Shown: positions 1 to 8,109 of the stretch, piece by piece | How the letters are laid out: each line of letters opens with the position of its first letter | Numbering within the stretch: the stretch's first letter is position 1 | NCBI GenBank assembly: GCA_947630735.1 | Contig: CANRIR010000015.1 | Span: forward strand, 1-48,791 | Length of the DNA: 48,791 nucleotides | Direction: 5' to 3' | Origin: an uncultured Marvinbryantia sp. | GTDB taxonomy: Bacteria; Bacillota; Clostridia; Lachnospirales; Lachnospiraceae | Notes under the pieces: generated by a model | Told to the model about the DNA's origin: nothing | What the model saw: only the letters and a program-made list of their open reading frames with translations | Database searches by the model: none | Made by a program: the position numbers and the translations under genes

Positions 1-5
1 AAAAA

Positions 6-21
6 GCAAGGAAAACCTTGC
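6..21. repeat. Perfect 6-bp hairpin at the window edge
   Basis: GCAAGG (6-11) and CCTTGC (16-21) form a perfect inverted repeat around AAAA. The surrounding ~50 bases are A-rich and unlike the GC-rich gene that follows, and all reading frames relevant to that gene carry stops here. It could be a contig-end artefact or the edge of an inserted or deleted segment. Confidence 0.5.
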
Positions 22-58
22 AAAATAAGGAAAAAATTTAATTAGAATCAGCTGACAA

Positions 59-1012
59 GTGGCAAACTCGGGTTATAATATGAACGCGAACTGCGACGGG
101 GACACGGTGTACGGCATCCCCAACGGCGGGAATACGCCGGGCATCCTGATCAACAAGAATGTATGGGCCGAGGCAGGGATTACGGAATACCCCACGACGC
201 CGGAGGAATTTGTGGAGGATCTTCAGCTGATCAAGGACAACACGGACGCGATCCCGCTCTACACCAATTTCGCGGATGGATGGCCTCTGGGACAGTGGAC
301 AGGCTACATCGGGATCCCGTCTAACGCGGATCCGGACTACGCGGAAAACATCATGCCGCACAAACAGAACCCGTTTGCAAAGCCGGACGACGGAATGTAC
401 GGCCCGTACGCACTGTTCTACATGCTCTATGAGCCGGTGGCGCGCGGCCTGGTAGAGGAGGATCCCGCTTCCACAGACTGGGAGAGCTCCAAAGCTAGGA
501 TCGGCAGCGGCGAGATCGCAACCATGGTGCTGCAGAGCTGGGCGATCAACCAGTGTAAGGATCTGGCGGAGGATCCGGACGCGATCGACTATATCCCCAT
601 GCCAATCACGGTAAACGGCGTGCAGGCGCTTCTGGTAAATTCCAACTACTGCTACGGTATCAACAATCAGTCGAGCGCGGACAACCAGCTTGCTTCCATG
701 GTCTATGTGAAATGGCTGATCGAGGAGTCCCCGATCATGGCGGACGAGGGGAACATTCCGGAGCGCAAAGACCAGCCGGTGCCGGACAGCCTGGCAAACT
801 TTGACGGACTGGAGATGATGACGAACGCCAAGGAAGTGGAACCGGGCCTGAAAAACGAAGTCGCGAACGAATCCGAGGTACTGACGGACGCCAATGTGGC
901 GAAGGTTGTGGAGGGCGCCCTTTCCGGAACACCGTTTGACGATATTATGAACGAGTGGAACGAGAGATGGACGGAAGCGCAGGAGTATGTAGGCGTAGAG
1001 ATCACAGAGTAA
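59..1012 (+). pseudogene. ABC sugar transporter substrate-binding protein, 5'-truncated
   Basis: This is the C-terminal ~317 residues of an extracellular family-1 solute-binding protein that would deliver a sugar to the permeases encoded just downstream. The visible part starts inside the mature domain (GDTVYGIPNGG and INKNVWAEAG are typical of the central part of these proteins). There is no signal peptide or lipobox, and roughly a third of a normal ~430-residue protein is missing. The GTG at 59 is only the first possible start after a stop at 53-55. Adding one G after position 58-60 would read ADKWANSGYNMN, the expected family sequence, so a 1-base frameshift sits at the boundary. Whether this is true decay or an assembly edge cannot be told here. 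The neighbouring GH36 suggests an alpha-galactoside ligand (inference). Confidence 0.8.
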
Positions 1013-1020
1013 ACGGCATG

Positions 1021-1051
1021 CTGCCTCCTGCCTGTACAGGGCGGGAGGCAG
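1021..1051 (+). promoter_or_regulatory. Intergenic stem-loop between binding protein and permease
   Basis: CTGCCTCC (1021-1028) pairs with GGAGGCAG (1044-1051), and the interior CCTGTACAGG is itself palindromic. No T-run follows. Such hairpins between binding-protein and permease genes usually protect the upstream mRNA or attenuate read-through, giving more binding protein than permease. Confidence 0.6.
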
Positions 1052-1073
1052 TGTTTATCAGGAGGTGAAACAC

Positions 1074-2072
1074 ATGAAGAAACAAGCGAGTTCCGGCTCG
1101 TCCTCTTTCAAACAGTGGTTCCTGAAGCGGGATGTACAGCGGGTTCTGGTCATCCTCACTTTTATGGCGGTGCCCATGCTGCTGCTGCTCCTTTTTACTT
1201 ACATTCCCTTTGCGAAGATGATCCAGTTTTCTTTTTACAACATGAAATACATCGGGGAACGGAAGTTTGTGGGACTGAGCAATTACCGCCGGGTTTTCCA
1301 GAATAAAGAGCTGTTCGGCTCGCTTCTGGTCAGCCTCTACTATATGGGAGGCGGCGCGGTGCAGCTTGCTCTTGCGCTGTTGTTTGCAAGCCTGTTTGTG
1401 TTTAAGGTAAAGGGCGAGGGCGTGTTTAAGGCCGCCATGTTCTTCCCCTATCTGATCTGCGGCATAGCGATCGGTTTTATTTTCAAGTTCTTTTATTTTC
1501 ACGGCTATGTTCTGGACACGATCCTGCAGGCGTTTGGCATGAAGCTGGAAAACCTTCCGCTGTGGCTGCAGAACACAAAGATCAACAACATTGCCCTGGC
1601 GGCGACGTCGGTCTGGCGCTATACCGGGCAGAATACCATCCTGTTTCTGGGCGCAATGATGTCCGTGGATTCGGACCTGTATGAGGCGGCGGCTCTGGAC
1701 GGCTGCAACCGGTGGCAGCAGTTCCGCTATATCATCCTGCCCAGCATTAAGTCCATCATTGTGCTGAACATCATTCTCTGCGTCAGCGGCTGTCTTTCTG
1801 CTTTTGAACCGCCCTACGTTATCACGAACGGCAGCTTTGGAACGGCCACCTATTTTGTCCAGATGAACTCGGTTGCGCACGAGACGCAGAAGGTGGGCCT
1901 TGCCTGCGCTATGGCCATCATTTTGCTGGGGCTGATCATTCTCTGCACGGTGGGACAGAAACTGTTCTTTAAATATGTGTTCAACAACGGGACGGAGGAC
2001 GAGTCCGCAAAGGCGGTAAGGGCAAAGAAAAAAGCGCTGAAAATGCAGCAGAGAAAGGGGAGCCGGGTATGA
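1074..2072 (+). CDS. Sugar ABC transporter permease (MalF/UgpA type)
   Basis: This is an inner-membrane subunit of a carbohydrate uptake (CUT1) ABC importer, 332 aa with about six hydrophobic segments beginning at residue ~25. The cytoplasmic EAA loop that contacts the ATPase is visible around residue 204 (EAAALDGCNRWQQF followed by ILPSI). The ATG at 1074 is chosen because GGAGG (1061-1065) lies 8 bases upstream; a GTG at 1065 overlaps that Shine-Dalgarno. The last codons overlap the next permease start by ATGA. No ATP-binding subunit is encoded in the window, so an MsmK/MsiK-type shared ATPase elsewhere is likely (inference from the family). The basic, Lys/Arg-rich C-terminal tail is cytoplasmic. 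Confidence 0.93.
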   Translation: MKKQASSGSSSFKQWFLKRDVQRVLVILTFMAVPMLLLLLFTYIPFAKMIQFSFYNMKYIGERKFVGLSNYRRVFQNKELFGSLLVSLYYMGGGAVQLALALLFASLFVFKVKGEGVFKAAMFFPYLICGIAIGFIFKFFYFHGYVLDTILQAFGMKLENLPLWLQNTKINNIALAATSVWRYTGQNTILFLGAMMSVDSDLYEAAALDGCNRWQQFRYIILPSIKSIIVLNIILCVSGCLSAFEPPYVITNGSFGTATYFVQMNSVAHETQKVGLACAMAIILLGLIILCTVGQKLFFKYVFNNGTEDESAKAVRAKKKALKMQQRKGSRV

Positions 2073-2905
2073 TCTACTTAAAAAAATCTTTTCTTGGAAC
2101 CGTGTTTGATGTGATGAAATATGTGATCCTGACACTGGCTGCCCTGGTGGCGGTGGTTCCGGTGGTCGTCTGCGTGTTTACGGCTTTTAAGACCGAGGAC
2201 GAATATGCCCACGGGTCTGTTTTGGAGCTGCCGAAGTCGTTTTTATACCTAGATAATTTTAAAGAGGCGATCTCAAAGGCAAATATGCTGCGCTGCTTCC
2301 TGAACACATTCCTGGTGCTGGTCTGCTCTGTTTTGATCAGCGCAATGCTTGCCTATATTCTGAACCGCTTTCGCTTTCCGGGGCGGGGTATGATCGAGAG
2401 CCTGTTTCTGTTTGCTTCGCTGCTTCCCGGCATCGCCATGCAGGTAACGATCTATCAGATCATGTACTCCCTGGGGCTGATCAACCACCTCTACGGATAT
2501 ATGATCGTGCTGATGGGGACGGATATTATATCCATTTATCTGTTCCTCCAGTTTTTTGAAAATCTGCCGACTTCTCTGGATGAGTCCGCCACGATGGATG
2601 GATGCACGTATTTCGGGGTATTTTTTAAGATCTTGTTTCCGCTTTTAAAGCCCGCTATCATGACGACGGTGGTGCTGAAGGGCGTCAGCGTATACAATGA
2701 ATATTATGCTTCCAATCTGTACCTGCAGCGGCCGGAGCTGCGGACCATCTCCACGGCCCTTTACACGTTCACAGGCCCTTATGGGAGCAAGTACAATTAC
2801 ATCTGCGCGGGCGTGCTGATCACCATTCTTCCGCTTCTGATCTTTTTCCTGCTTTTCCAGAAGCAGGTGTACAGCGGCATGGCGTCGGGCGCGGTAAAAG
2901 GCTGA
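2069..2905 (+). CDS. Sugar ABC transporter permease (MalG/UgpE type)
   Basis: This is the second membrane subunit of the same CUT1 importer, 278 aa and the usual length. It starts at the ATG inside the ATGA overlap with the upstream permease, which indicates translational coupling. An EAA-loop variant reads DESATMDGCTYFGVFFKILFP, and the C-terminus has the conserved MASGAVKG end typical of MalG-like proteins. Hydrophobic segments follow the standard six-helix pattern. Its partner is the 1074-2072 product, and the ligand is probably an alpha-galactoside given the GH36 gene in the same operon (inference). Confidence 0.93.
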   Translation: MIYLKKSFLGTVFDVMKYVILTLAALVAVVPVVVCVFTAFKTEDEYAHGSVLELPKSFLYLDNFKEAISKANMLRCFLNTFLVLVCSVLISAMLAYILNRFRFPGRGMIESLFLFASLLPGIAMQVTIYQIMYSLGLINHLYGYMIVLMGTDIISIYLFLQFFENLPTSLDESATMDGCTYFGVFFKILFPLLKPAIMTTVVLKGVSVYNEYYASNLYLQRPELRTISTALYTFTGPYGSKYNYICAGVLITILPLLIFFLLFQKQVYSGMASGAVKG

Positions 2906-2917
2906 CGGAGGTCGGAT

Positions 2918-3526
2918 ATGTTTTTTCGCAGATGGATCGAGGACATCCGGACGAAGACAAAGGGTATGAGCGGGAGCGAACGCGCGGAGTATATCGCGGA
3001 ATATTACTGGTACCATATCCTGCTCCTCTTTCTGGGCATCGGGCTGGTTGTTCTGATAGGCTATCATGTGACGGCAGGCAGGCGGACGGTTTCGTTCGCC
3101 TGCGTCATTGTGAATGAAAAGACGGATTATGAGAGGGACGACGCGTTGGTCGGGAGGCTGGCGGAGGCCATGAACCTGTCCCCAGAACGTGTGCGTGTGG
3201 ACTCCGATTATCACATAAGCTACACAGGGCACATAGAGGTGGGGAACAATGAGAGCGATTATGAAAAGTTCTTTTTCGGCTGGTCTATGGGAGAACTTGA
3301 CGCGGTGGTCATGCCGGCCAGTTTCTTCCGCTACTGCCAGGGACTTAGCGGGAAATTCCGAACTGTCTCCGCCGACGGGGCGGACGCCGTGCCCCTCGGA
3401 TCTACACAGCTTGCGGACGTGATCCGGGAGAGCGCGGACGACCCTATGCTGATCGTTTTTCCGTCCGAAGGGAAACACGAAAAAGAGGCGGAAGACTTTC
3501 TGCGGTATATCACGGATGGAGGATGA
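2918..3526 (+). CDS. Single-pass membrane protein of a sugar-ABC operon, unknown function
   Basis: I do not recognise a characterised family. The 202-aa product has a ~30-residue basic/amphipathic N-terminus, one strong membrane helix (about residues 33-53, HILLLFLGIGLVVLIGYHV) and an extracytoplasmic domain of ~145 residues. It begins 12 bases after the MalG-like permease with GGAGG upstream, and its last bases overlap the next gene, so it is firmly inside the operon. Similar small one-TM proteins accompany sugar importers and YesL proteins in Clostridia. An accessory or assembly role for the importer is plausible but unproven. Confidence 0.8.
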   Translation: MFFRRWIEDIRTKTKGMSGSERAEYIAEYYWYHILLLFLGIGLVVLIGYHVTAGRRTVSFACVIVNEKTDYERDDALVGRLAEAMNLSPERVRVDSDYHISYTGHIEVGNNESDYEKFFFGWSMGELDAVVMPASFFRYCQGLSGKFRTVSADGADAVPLGSTQLADVIRESADDPMLIVFPSEGKHEKEAEDFLRYITDGG

Positions 3527-3531
3527 GCGGT

Positions 3532-4236
3532 ATGAAAACGATATTTGACATGGACAACCCGTTCTTTTCTTTTATGGGGCGTCTTGCGGACTATGTGATC
3601 CTGAACTTTCTGTTTCTGCTCACGGCCTGCCCGGTATTTACCGTCGGAACGGCCCTGCGCGCCATGCACGAGGTGCTCCCCAAAATGGCCCGGGGCACAG
3701 AAGGGTCGCTGTACCGCTCTTATATGCAGGCCTATATCCGAAATTTCGGGCGCACTGTGCCGGTGTGGATCCTGCTTCTGGCCTCTGGTTCTGTGTTGGT
3801 GTTTGATGTGACCATTGCGGCGGATGCACTGGAAACGGGCCTGCAAAAAATTGTGCTGCCGGTGGTGGGGTGTCTGCTTCTTCTATGGCTCCTGGTTTTT
3901 TCCTGGGTGTTTGTGCGGGAAGATTTTCCGCAGGGAGGGCCCCTGCACGTGCTGAAAGCGTCGCTGCGCGCGGCGGTGCAGAATCTGCCGCGCTCTCTTT
4001 TGATGATCTTGATTGAGATTTTGCCGGTGTTATGCTATACTTTTTTTACTCAGATTTTTCTGGGCATCGTCCTGCCTTTTTATATATGTATCGGGTTTTC
4101 CCTGACCGGAGCGCTGTGCAGCCTGCTGGCCGGGAGAACGAAGATCGGGCGGGACGGACAGGACATAAAACAAAAAGAAGAACCGGAAAACGGACAAAGC
4201 GAGGAGAGCCATGATCAGCATAAACGAAAAAGATAA
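3532..4236 (+). CDS. YesL/DUF624 family membrane protein
   Basis: This 234-aa polytopic protein begins with the YesL signature MKTIFDMDNPFFSFMGRLADYVILNFLF and has several hydrophobic helices. The biochemical role of YesL is unknown; the family sits in carbohydrate-uptake operons. ATG 3532 is preferred because GGAGG (3518-3522) lies 9 bases upstream and the N-terminus then matches the family; an ATG at 3523 would overlap the preceding stop. The hydrophilic tail (KQKEEPENGQSEES) overlaps the first 26 bases of the GH36 gene in another frame, so termination here probably feeds initiation of the alpha-galactosidase. Confidence 0.88.
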   Translation: MKTIFDMDNPFFSFMGRLADYVILNFLFLLTACPVFTVGTALRAMHEVLPKMARGTEGSLYRSYMQAYIRNFGRTVPVWILLLASGSVLVFDVTIAADALETGLQKIVLPVVGCLLLLWLLVFSWVFVREDFPQGGPLHVLKASLRAAVQNLPRSLLMILIEILPVLCYTFFTQIFLGIVLPFYICIGFSLTGALCSLLAGRTKIGRDGQDIKQKEEPENGQSEESHDQHKRKR

Positions 4237-6526
4237 GATCTTCCGCCTGGACACGCCCCGCACCAGCTATGTGCTGGGAGTTGTGGACGGGCGCTATCTG
4301 TGCCACCTGTACTACGGGGCGTCGATCCCGGAGGACGACATCCGCTATTTTCTGCGGGTCCGGGAAAGTCCCTACACGCCCTCGGTCAACCCGAAAGAGA
4401 AACTGACGTTCTACGGCCGCGGCCGCTTTGAATATCCCTGCTTCGGGACGGGGGATTTCCGCGAGGCCTGCCTGCAGGTGCGGGACGCCTGCGGCCAGGC
4501 CGGGGCGGAGCTCTTTTATCAGGGACACGCCGTGTACGAGGGGAAAAACCCGCTTCCGGGTCTCCCCGCGTCCTTCGGCTCCCCCTGCCAGACGCTGGAG
4601 GTGCGGCTTGCGGATCCTGTCCTGAATCTGGAAGTGACCCTGCTTTATACGGTCTTTGACGATGTGGATGTGATCACGCGCAGCGTGTCCGTCACAAACA
4701 GGGCGGATTCCCCGATCTTTCTTACCAGGGTGCTGTCCGCCTGCCTGGATCTGGACGCCGTCCCGGCGGATGCAGACTGCGCGGAGACGGACCGCGCGGG
4801 GGACTTTAGAGGTTTCCGCGCCTTAACTTTTCGCGGCGCGTGGGCCAGGGAGCACATCATTCAGACCCAGGATATAGCCTGCGGGGGCGTGTGCGCGGAA
4901 TCCCTGAAAGGGGAATCGGGCCACGAGACCCAGCCCTTCATCGCCGCCGTCTCGGACGGCTGCGGGCAGGAGAGCGGGGAAGTCTACGCCATGCACCTGG
5001 TATATTCCGGCAATTTCCTGGGCAAGTTCCAGAGGGATTCTTTTGATTCCCTGCGCATGGCGATCGGCATTCATCCGGAGACTTTTACGTGGAAGCTGGG
5101 GCAGGGGGAGACCTTCCAGGCTCCGGAGGCGGTGCTCACGTATTCCGCCCGCGGGCTCGGCAGGATGACCCGCACCCTCCACGACTTCTACCGGACGCAC
5201 CTGATCCGAAGCCCGTGGAAATACAGAGAGCGGCCCATCCTCATCAACAACTGGGAGGCCACGTATTTTCAGTTTGACATCCCCAAGCTGCTGGACATCG
5301 CCGAGGAGGCGCACAAATGCGGCATCGACATGCTGGTGTGCGATGACGGCTGGTTCGGCGAGAAGCGCGAATCGCCCCAGGGCGGGCTGGGCGACTGGTT
5401 TGTCAACGAGAAAAAACTGGAGGGCGGGTTTCGCCCACTGGTTGAGCGGCTGAAGAAAAACGGCATGCATTTCGGCCTCTGGTTTGAGCCGGAGATGATC
5501 GCGCCGGAGTCGCGGCTGTTCCGGGAGCACCCGGACTGGGTGCTGCGGATGCGCGGGCGCGAGCCGGGCCTGTGCCGCGGGCAGTGGGTGCTGGATTTTT
5601 CCAACCCCGCGGTGCTGGACTATCTGTTTGAGAGCATGGCGGCCGTCATCCGGGAAAACGATGTGGATTATATCAAGTGGGACATGAATCGTCCGCTCTG
5701 CGATGCGGGGAGCAGTTATCTGCCCGCGGACCGGCAGGGCGAGCTGTGGCACCGGCATGTCCTGGGCGTGTACGAGCTGCAGGAGCGGCTGCTGGGGGAA
5801 TTTCCGCAGCTTCTTTTGGAGAACTGCTCCTCGGGCGGGGCGAGGTTCGATCCCGGGATGCTCTATTACAGCCCGCAGATCTGGTGCTCGGACGACATGG
5901 ATCCCATCGAGCGGTTGCAGATCGAGGAGGGAACGGCGCTTCTCTATCCCCTGTCCACCATCGGCGCGCATGTCTGCAAGAACCCCAACGATCTGACAAA
6001 GCGGAGCGTGCCGTTTGAGACCCGGGCTCTGATGGCGATGATCGGCACATTCGGCTATGAATTGGACATCACGCAGATTTCGGAGGAGGAGAGAAAGGCC
6101 ATTCCCGGGCAGATCGAAAGATACCGCTCCGTTTCAAAGCTGATCCGGGAGGGGGATTATTACCGCCTGGCGTCCTGGCGGCTGCGTCAGGACCTGGACA
6201 TCCTGGAAGTGCTGTCCAAGGATCAGGCGGAGGGTTTTGTGCTGCTGGTGCAGCCCCTCGGCATCCCCAACTCTCTGAGCCGCCGCGTGTGCCTGCGCGG
6301 GCTGGATCCGGACGCGGTCTACGAAGTGACCGGGGAGGGCATCCTGGAAAACGGCGATGTCCCGGCCATAACCGACGTGGATATGTGGGGCGGCGCGGTT
6401 CCGCCCGTGGACAGGAGCTGTTCCGCCGTCCGGCTGCACGGAAGCACGCTGATGCGCGCCGGCTATCTGACGGAGCGCCCCAGGGGAGACTTCCGGGCGC
6501 TGTTCCACCGGATACGGAAATTGTAA
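4211..6526 (+). CDS. Alpha-galactosidase, glycoside hydrolase family 36
   Basis: It hydrolyses terminal alpha-1,6-galactose from melibiose, raffinose or stachyose in the cytoplasm; there is no signal peptide. The product is 771 aa, slightly longer than the usual ~730. It has an N-terminal beta-sandwich (to ~residue 330), a central TIM barrel and a C-terminal beta domain. Catalytic residues are visible: nucleophile D491 in YIKWDMNR and acid/base D561 in CSDDMDP. Their 70-residue spacing matches characterised GH36 enzymes. LENCSSGGARFDPGML is also diagnostic. The ATG lies in GAGAGCCATG, within the end of the YesL gene. As last enzyme of the operon it explains the likely substrate of the upstream importer. 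Confidence 0.96.
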   Translation: MISINEKDKIFRLDTPRTSYVLGVVDGRYLCHLYYGASIPEDDIRYFLRVRESPYTPSVNPKEKLTFYGRGRFEYPCFGTGDFREACLQVRDACGQAGAELFYQGHAVYEGKNPLPGLPASFGSPCQTLEVRLADPVLNLEVTLLYTVFDDVDVITRSVSVTNRADSPIFLTRVLSACLDLDAVPADADCAETDRAGDFRGFRALTFRGAWAREHIIQTQDIACGGVCAESLKGESGHETQPFIAAVSDGCGQESGEVYAMHLVYSGNFLGKFQRDSFDSLRMAIGIHPETFTWKLGQGETFQAPEAVLTYSARGLGRMTRTLHDFYRTHLIRSPWKYRERPILINNWEATYFQFDIPKLLDIAEEAHKCGIDMLVCDDGWFGEKRESPQGGLGDWFVNEKKLEGGFRPLVERLKKNGMHFGLWFEPEMIAPESRLFREHPDWVLRMRGREPGLCRGQWVLDFSNPAVLDYLFESMAAVIRENDVDYIKWDMNRPLCDAGSSYLPADRQGELWHRHVLGVYELQERLLGEFPQLLLENCSSGGARFDPGMLYYSPQIWCSDDMDPIERLQIEEGTALLYPLSTIGAHVCKNPNDLTKRSVPFETRALMAMIGTFGYELDITQISEEERKAIPGQIERYRSVSKLIREGDYYRLASWRLRQDLDILEVLSKDQAEGFVLLVQPLGIPNSLSRRVCLRGLDPDAVYEVTGEGILENGDVPAITDVDMWGGAVPPVDRSCSAVRLHGSTLMRAGYLTERPRGDFRALFHRIRKL

Positions 6527-6561
6527 TACGTGCGGGACGTCTCAGTTCAGATGATCTGCTG

Positions 6562-6567
6562 TATAAT
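6562..6567 (+). promoter_or_regulatory. Possible -10 box for the esterase gene
   Basis: A perfect TATAAT lies ~90 bases upstream of the esterase start in the 128-base gap after GH36. No good -35 box is seen at 17 bases, so this is weak evidence for a separate promoter. Confidence 0.35.
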
Positions 6568-6654
6568 ATAGAAGAGGGCGCGTGAAGATGGGGCATTGTA
6601 CATTTGGCTTACAGTGCAATCATCATAAAAAAGATATAAAGGAGAAGATACGCC

Positions 6655-7506
6655 ATGAAATTTGCCGATAAAATGCCGGAGGCGATGCTGCGGGATCCTT
6701 CCGAAAGAGGAGAAGTCAGACGGTTTACTTATGAATCGCAGACTTATGACAAGCTAAGCGAGCCGCTCGCCAAGGGTGCCTGGGTCTACCTGCCGCACGG
6801 CTACACGCCGGACAAAAAATACAACATTGTCTATCTTCTCCACGGAGGCGGCGTGAACGAGGACTGGTGGTTCAAGACCTTCCCAGAGACGGCCACCATT
6901 CTGGACAACCTGTTTGCGGACGGGCTCTGCGAACCCTGCATCATTGTGACGCCCACATATTACCGGAACCAGCCGCCGCAGGGGATGGGGACGGATCTCA
7001 CGGAGCATTTCCGGTACGAGCTTCGCCGCGACCTTATTCCGGCGGTGGAAAAAGAGTTTTCCACTTACGCCTGCGGCGACGTCTCAGAAGAAAATCTGGT
7101 AAGAACCCGCGCGCACCGCGCGTTTGCGGGGCTCTCCCTCGGCTCGATGACCACCTACCGCGCCGCGCTTTACAACAACTTTGACCTCTTTGCCTGGTAC
7201 GGCCCGTTCTCAGGCTGCTGCGGCCCGGAGGGAGACCGGGACCGGGAGGTGCAGAGAATCTGTGAAACGCTTGCGGAGGGCGAGAAAAAAGGATTGGATC
7301 TCAAGTGCATGTTCTGCTGTACCGGGGACAGAGACATCGCATACGCCGAACATCGCGAGATCATGGACAGGGCGAAAGTAGCGTGCCCGCAGCTGCGCGA
7401 GGGAGAAAATTATTACTTTGTCACAATACCGGGCGGCGTCCACGACATGAAGGCGTGGCAGCTGGACCTGTACAACGCGCTGCAGGTGTTTTTTAAAACA
7501 GAATGA
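6655..7506 (+). CDS. Fes/CE1-type esterase (alpha/beta hydrolase)
   Basis: This 283-aa cytoplasmic esterase resembles enterochelin-esterase/feruloyl-acetylxylan esterase proteins, which remove acyl groups from sugars or siderophores. It has an oxyanion region YLLHGGGVNEDWW, nucleophile elbow GLSLGS with S161, and a C-terminal GGVHDMKAW with catalytic H263; an acid residue is expected near the CCTGDRD segment. There is no signal peptide. The start is an ATG after AAAGGAG at a good distance. It follows the alpha-galactosidase by 128 bases with a possible own promoter. Deacetylation or de-esterification of imported oligosaccharides is the natural guess, but the substrate is not shown. Confidence 0.85.
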   Translation: MKFADKMPEAMLRDPSERGEVRRFTYESQTYDKLSEPLAKGAWVYLPHGYTPDKKYNIVYLLHGGGVNEDWWFKTFPETATILDNLFADGLCEPCIIVTPTYYRNQPPQGMGTDLTEHFRYELRRDLIPAVEKEFSTYACGDVSEENLVRTRAHRAFAGLSLGSMTTYRAALYNNFDLFAWYGPFSGCCGPEGDRDREVQRICETLAEGEKKGLDLKCMFCCTGDRDIAYAEHREIMDRAKVACPQLREGENYYFVTIPGGVHDMKAWQLDLYNALQVFFKTE

Positions 7507-7603
7507 GGGAGCAGTGCTGGAGAATACGGAGGAAATCAGGGCCAAAAGTGGTCTTTATCTGCGCTTGCCTTTACTGGATTAATTTTAACAGCTTGAAAAA
7601 GGG

Positions 7604-7811
7604 ATCGTGAAATGTTGTGAGGCCGCCGGGAGGGCCCCTGCGTTTCCTGTTCTTCCCGAAAAAGACAGATCGTGCAAAATGTTCCCGTCTGGAAAGACAG
7701 GCCGATGGCCCGTCTTCCATCCGGGGACATTTTTTTGCCCGCTCTGTCTTTTTCGAGGAAGTACAGTAGAAACGCAGGGGCTCTCCCGGCGGCCATGGAC
7801 ATTTCGATGGC
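7604..7811. repeat. ~200-bp imperfect palindrome (foldback element)
   Basis: Almost the whole stretch folds on itself around position ~7705. The outer arms 7621-7647 and 7769-7794 are near-perfect inverted copies of a GC-rich block containing GGAGGGCCCCTGCG. The middle arms around 7655-7685 and 7725-7765 carry AAAAAGACAGA / TCTGTCTTTTT. The centre is GGCC-GAT-GGCC flanked by GGAAAGAC / GTCTTCC. Weak ORFs on both strands are consequences of the symmetry. It looks like a foldback or MITE-like intergenic element, or a very large RNA hairpin. Confidence 0.75.
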
Positions 7812-7842
7812 AAAGGGAATGTAAAATGGTTGTAGGTGTAGC

Positions 7843-7880
7843 GGAAACGCAGGGGCCCTCCCGGCGGCCATGAACATTTC
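7843..7880. repeat. Second copy of the palindrome's arm
   Basis: Bases 7843-7869 are the exact reverse complement of 7621-7647 (27 of 27) and, with ATGAACATTTC (7870-7880), repeat the right end of the palindrome (compare 7769-7805). It is a solitary half-element, as expected from partial duplication or a mobile repeat. Confidence 0.8.
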
Positions 7881-8035
7881 GGTTATATATCTTATTATAT
7901 TTACATAATATAAGAAATCAAAAAGAATGATATAAATTCATAAATAATTAATAAACAAACATATTTACAAAATTATTACAAATATGTTACTATCTATTTG
8001 ACTGAGGGAGTGAGCGAAACAATATGGGTTTTGGC
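7881..8035. other. AT-rich intergenic stretch without genes
   Basis: About 150 bases dominated by TATAT, ATTAT and AATAA strings, in contrast to the GC-rich surroundings. No ORF with a plausible ribosome site is seen. It marks the start of the AT-richer accessory patch and leads into the promoter at 8036. Confidence 0.6.
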
Positions 8036-8064
8036 TTGTAAAATTGGGCGCGCCGGTGTACAAT
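8036..8064 (+). promoter_or_regulatory. Sigma-A-type promoter of the Rpn-like gene
   Basis: -35 TTGTAA (8036-8041), 17-base spacer, -10 TACAAT (8059-8064). Transcription would start near 8071, which rules out upstream start codons such as TTG 8044. Confidence 0.6.
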
Positions 8065-8109
8065 AAGGCTACATTCGGAAGCGCCATGAAAGAAAGGATG
8101 GTGCGGAGA

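Noticed and set aside
7536-7877. ORFs on both strands in the palindromic region (~80-113 aa)
   Set aside because: The symmetry of the repeat produces similar peptides on both strands (AGRAPAF and GLSRRP units); no start signals or family similarity.
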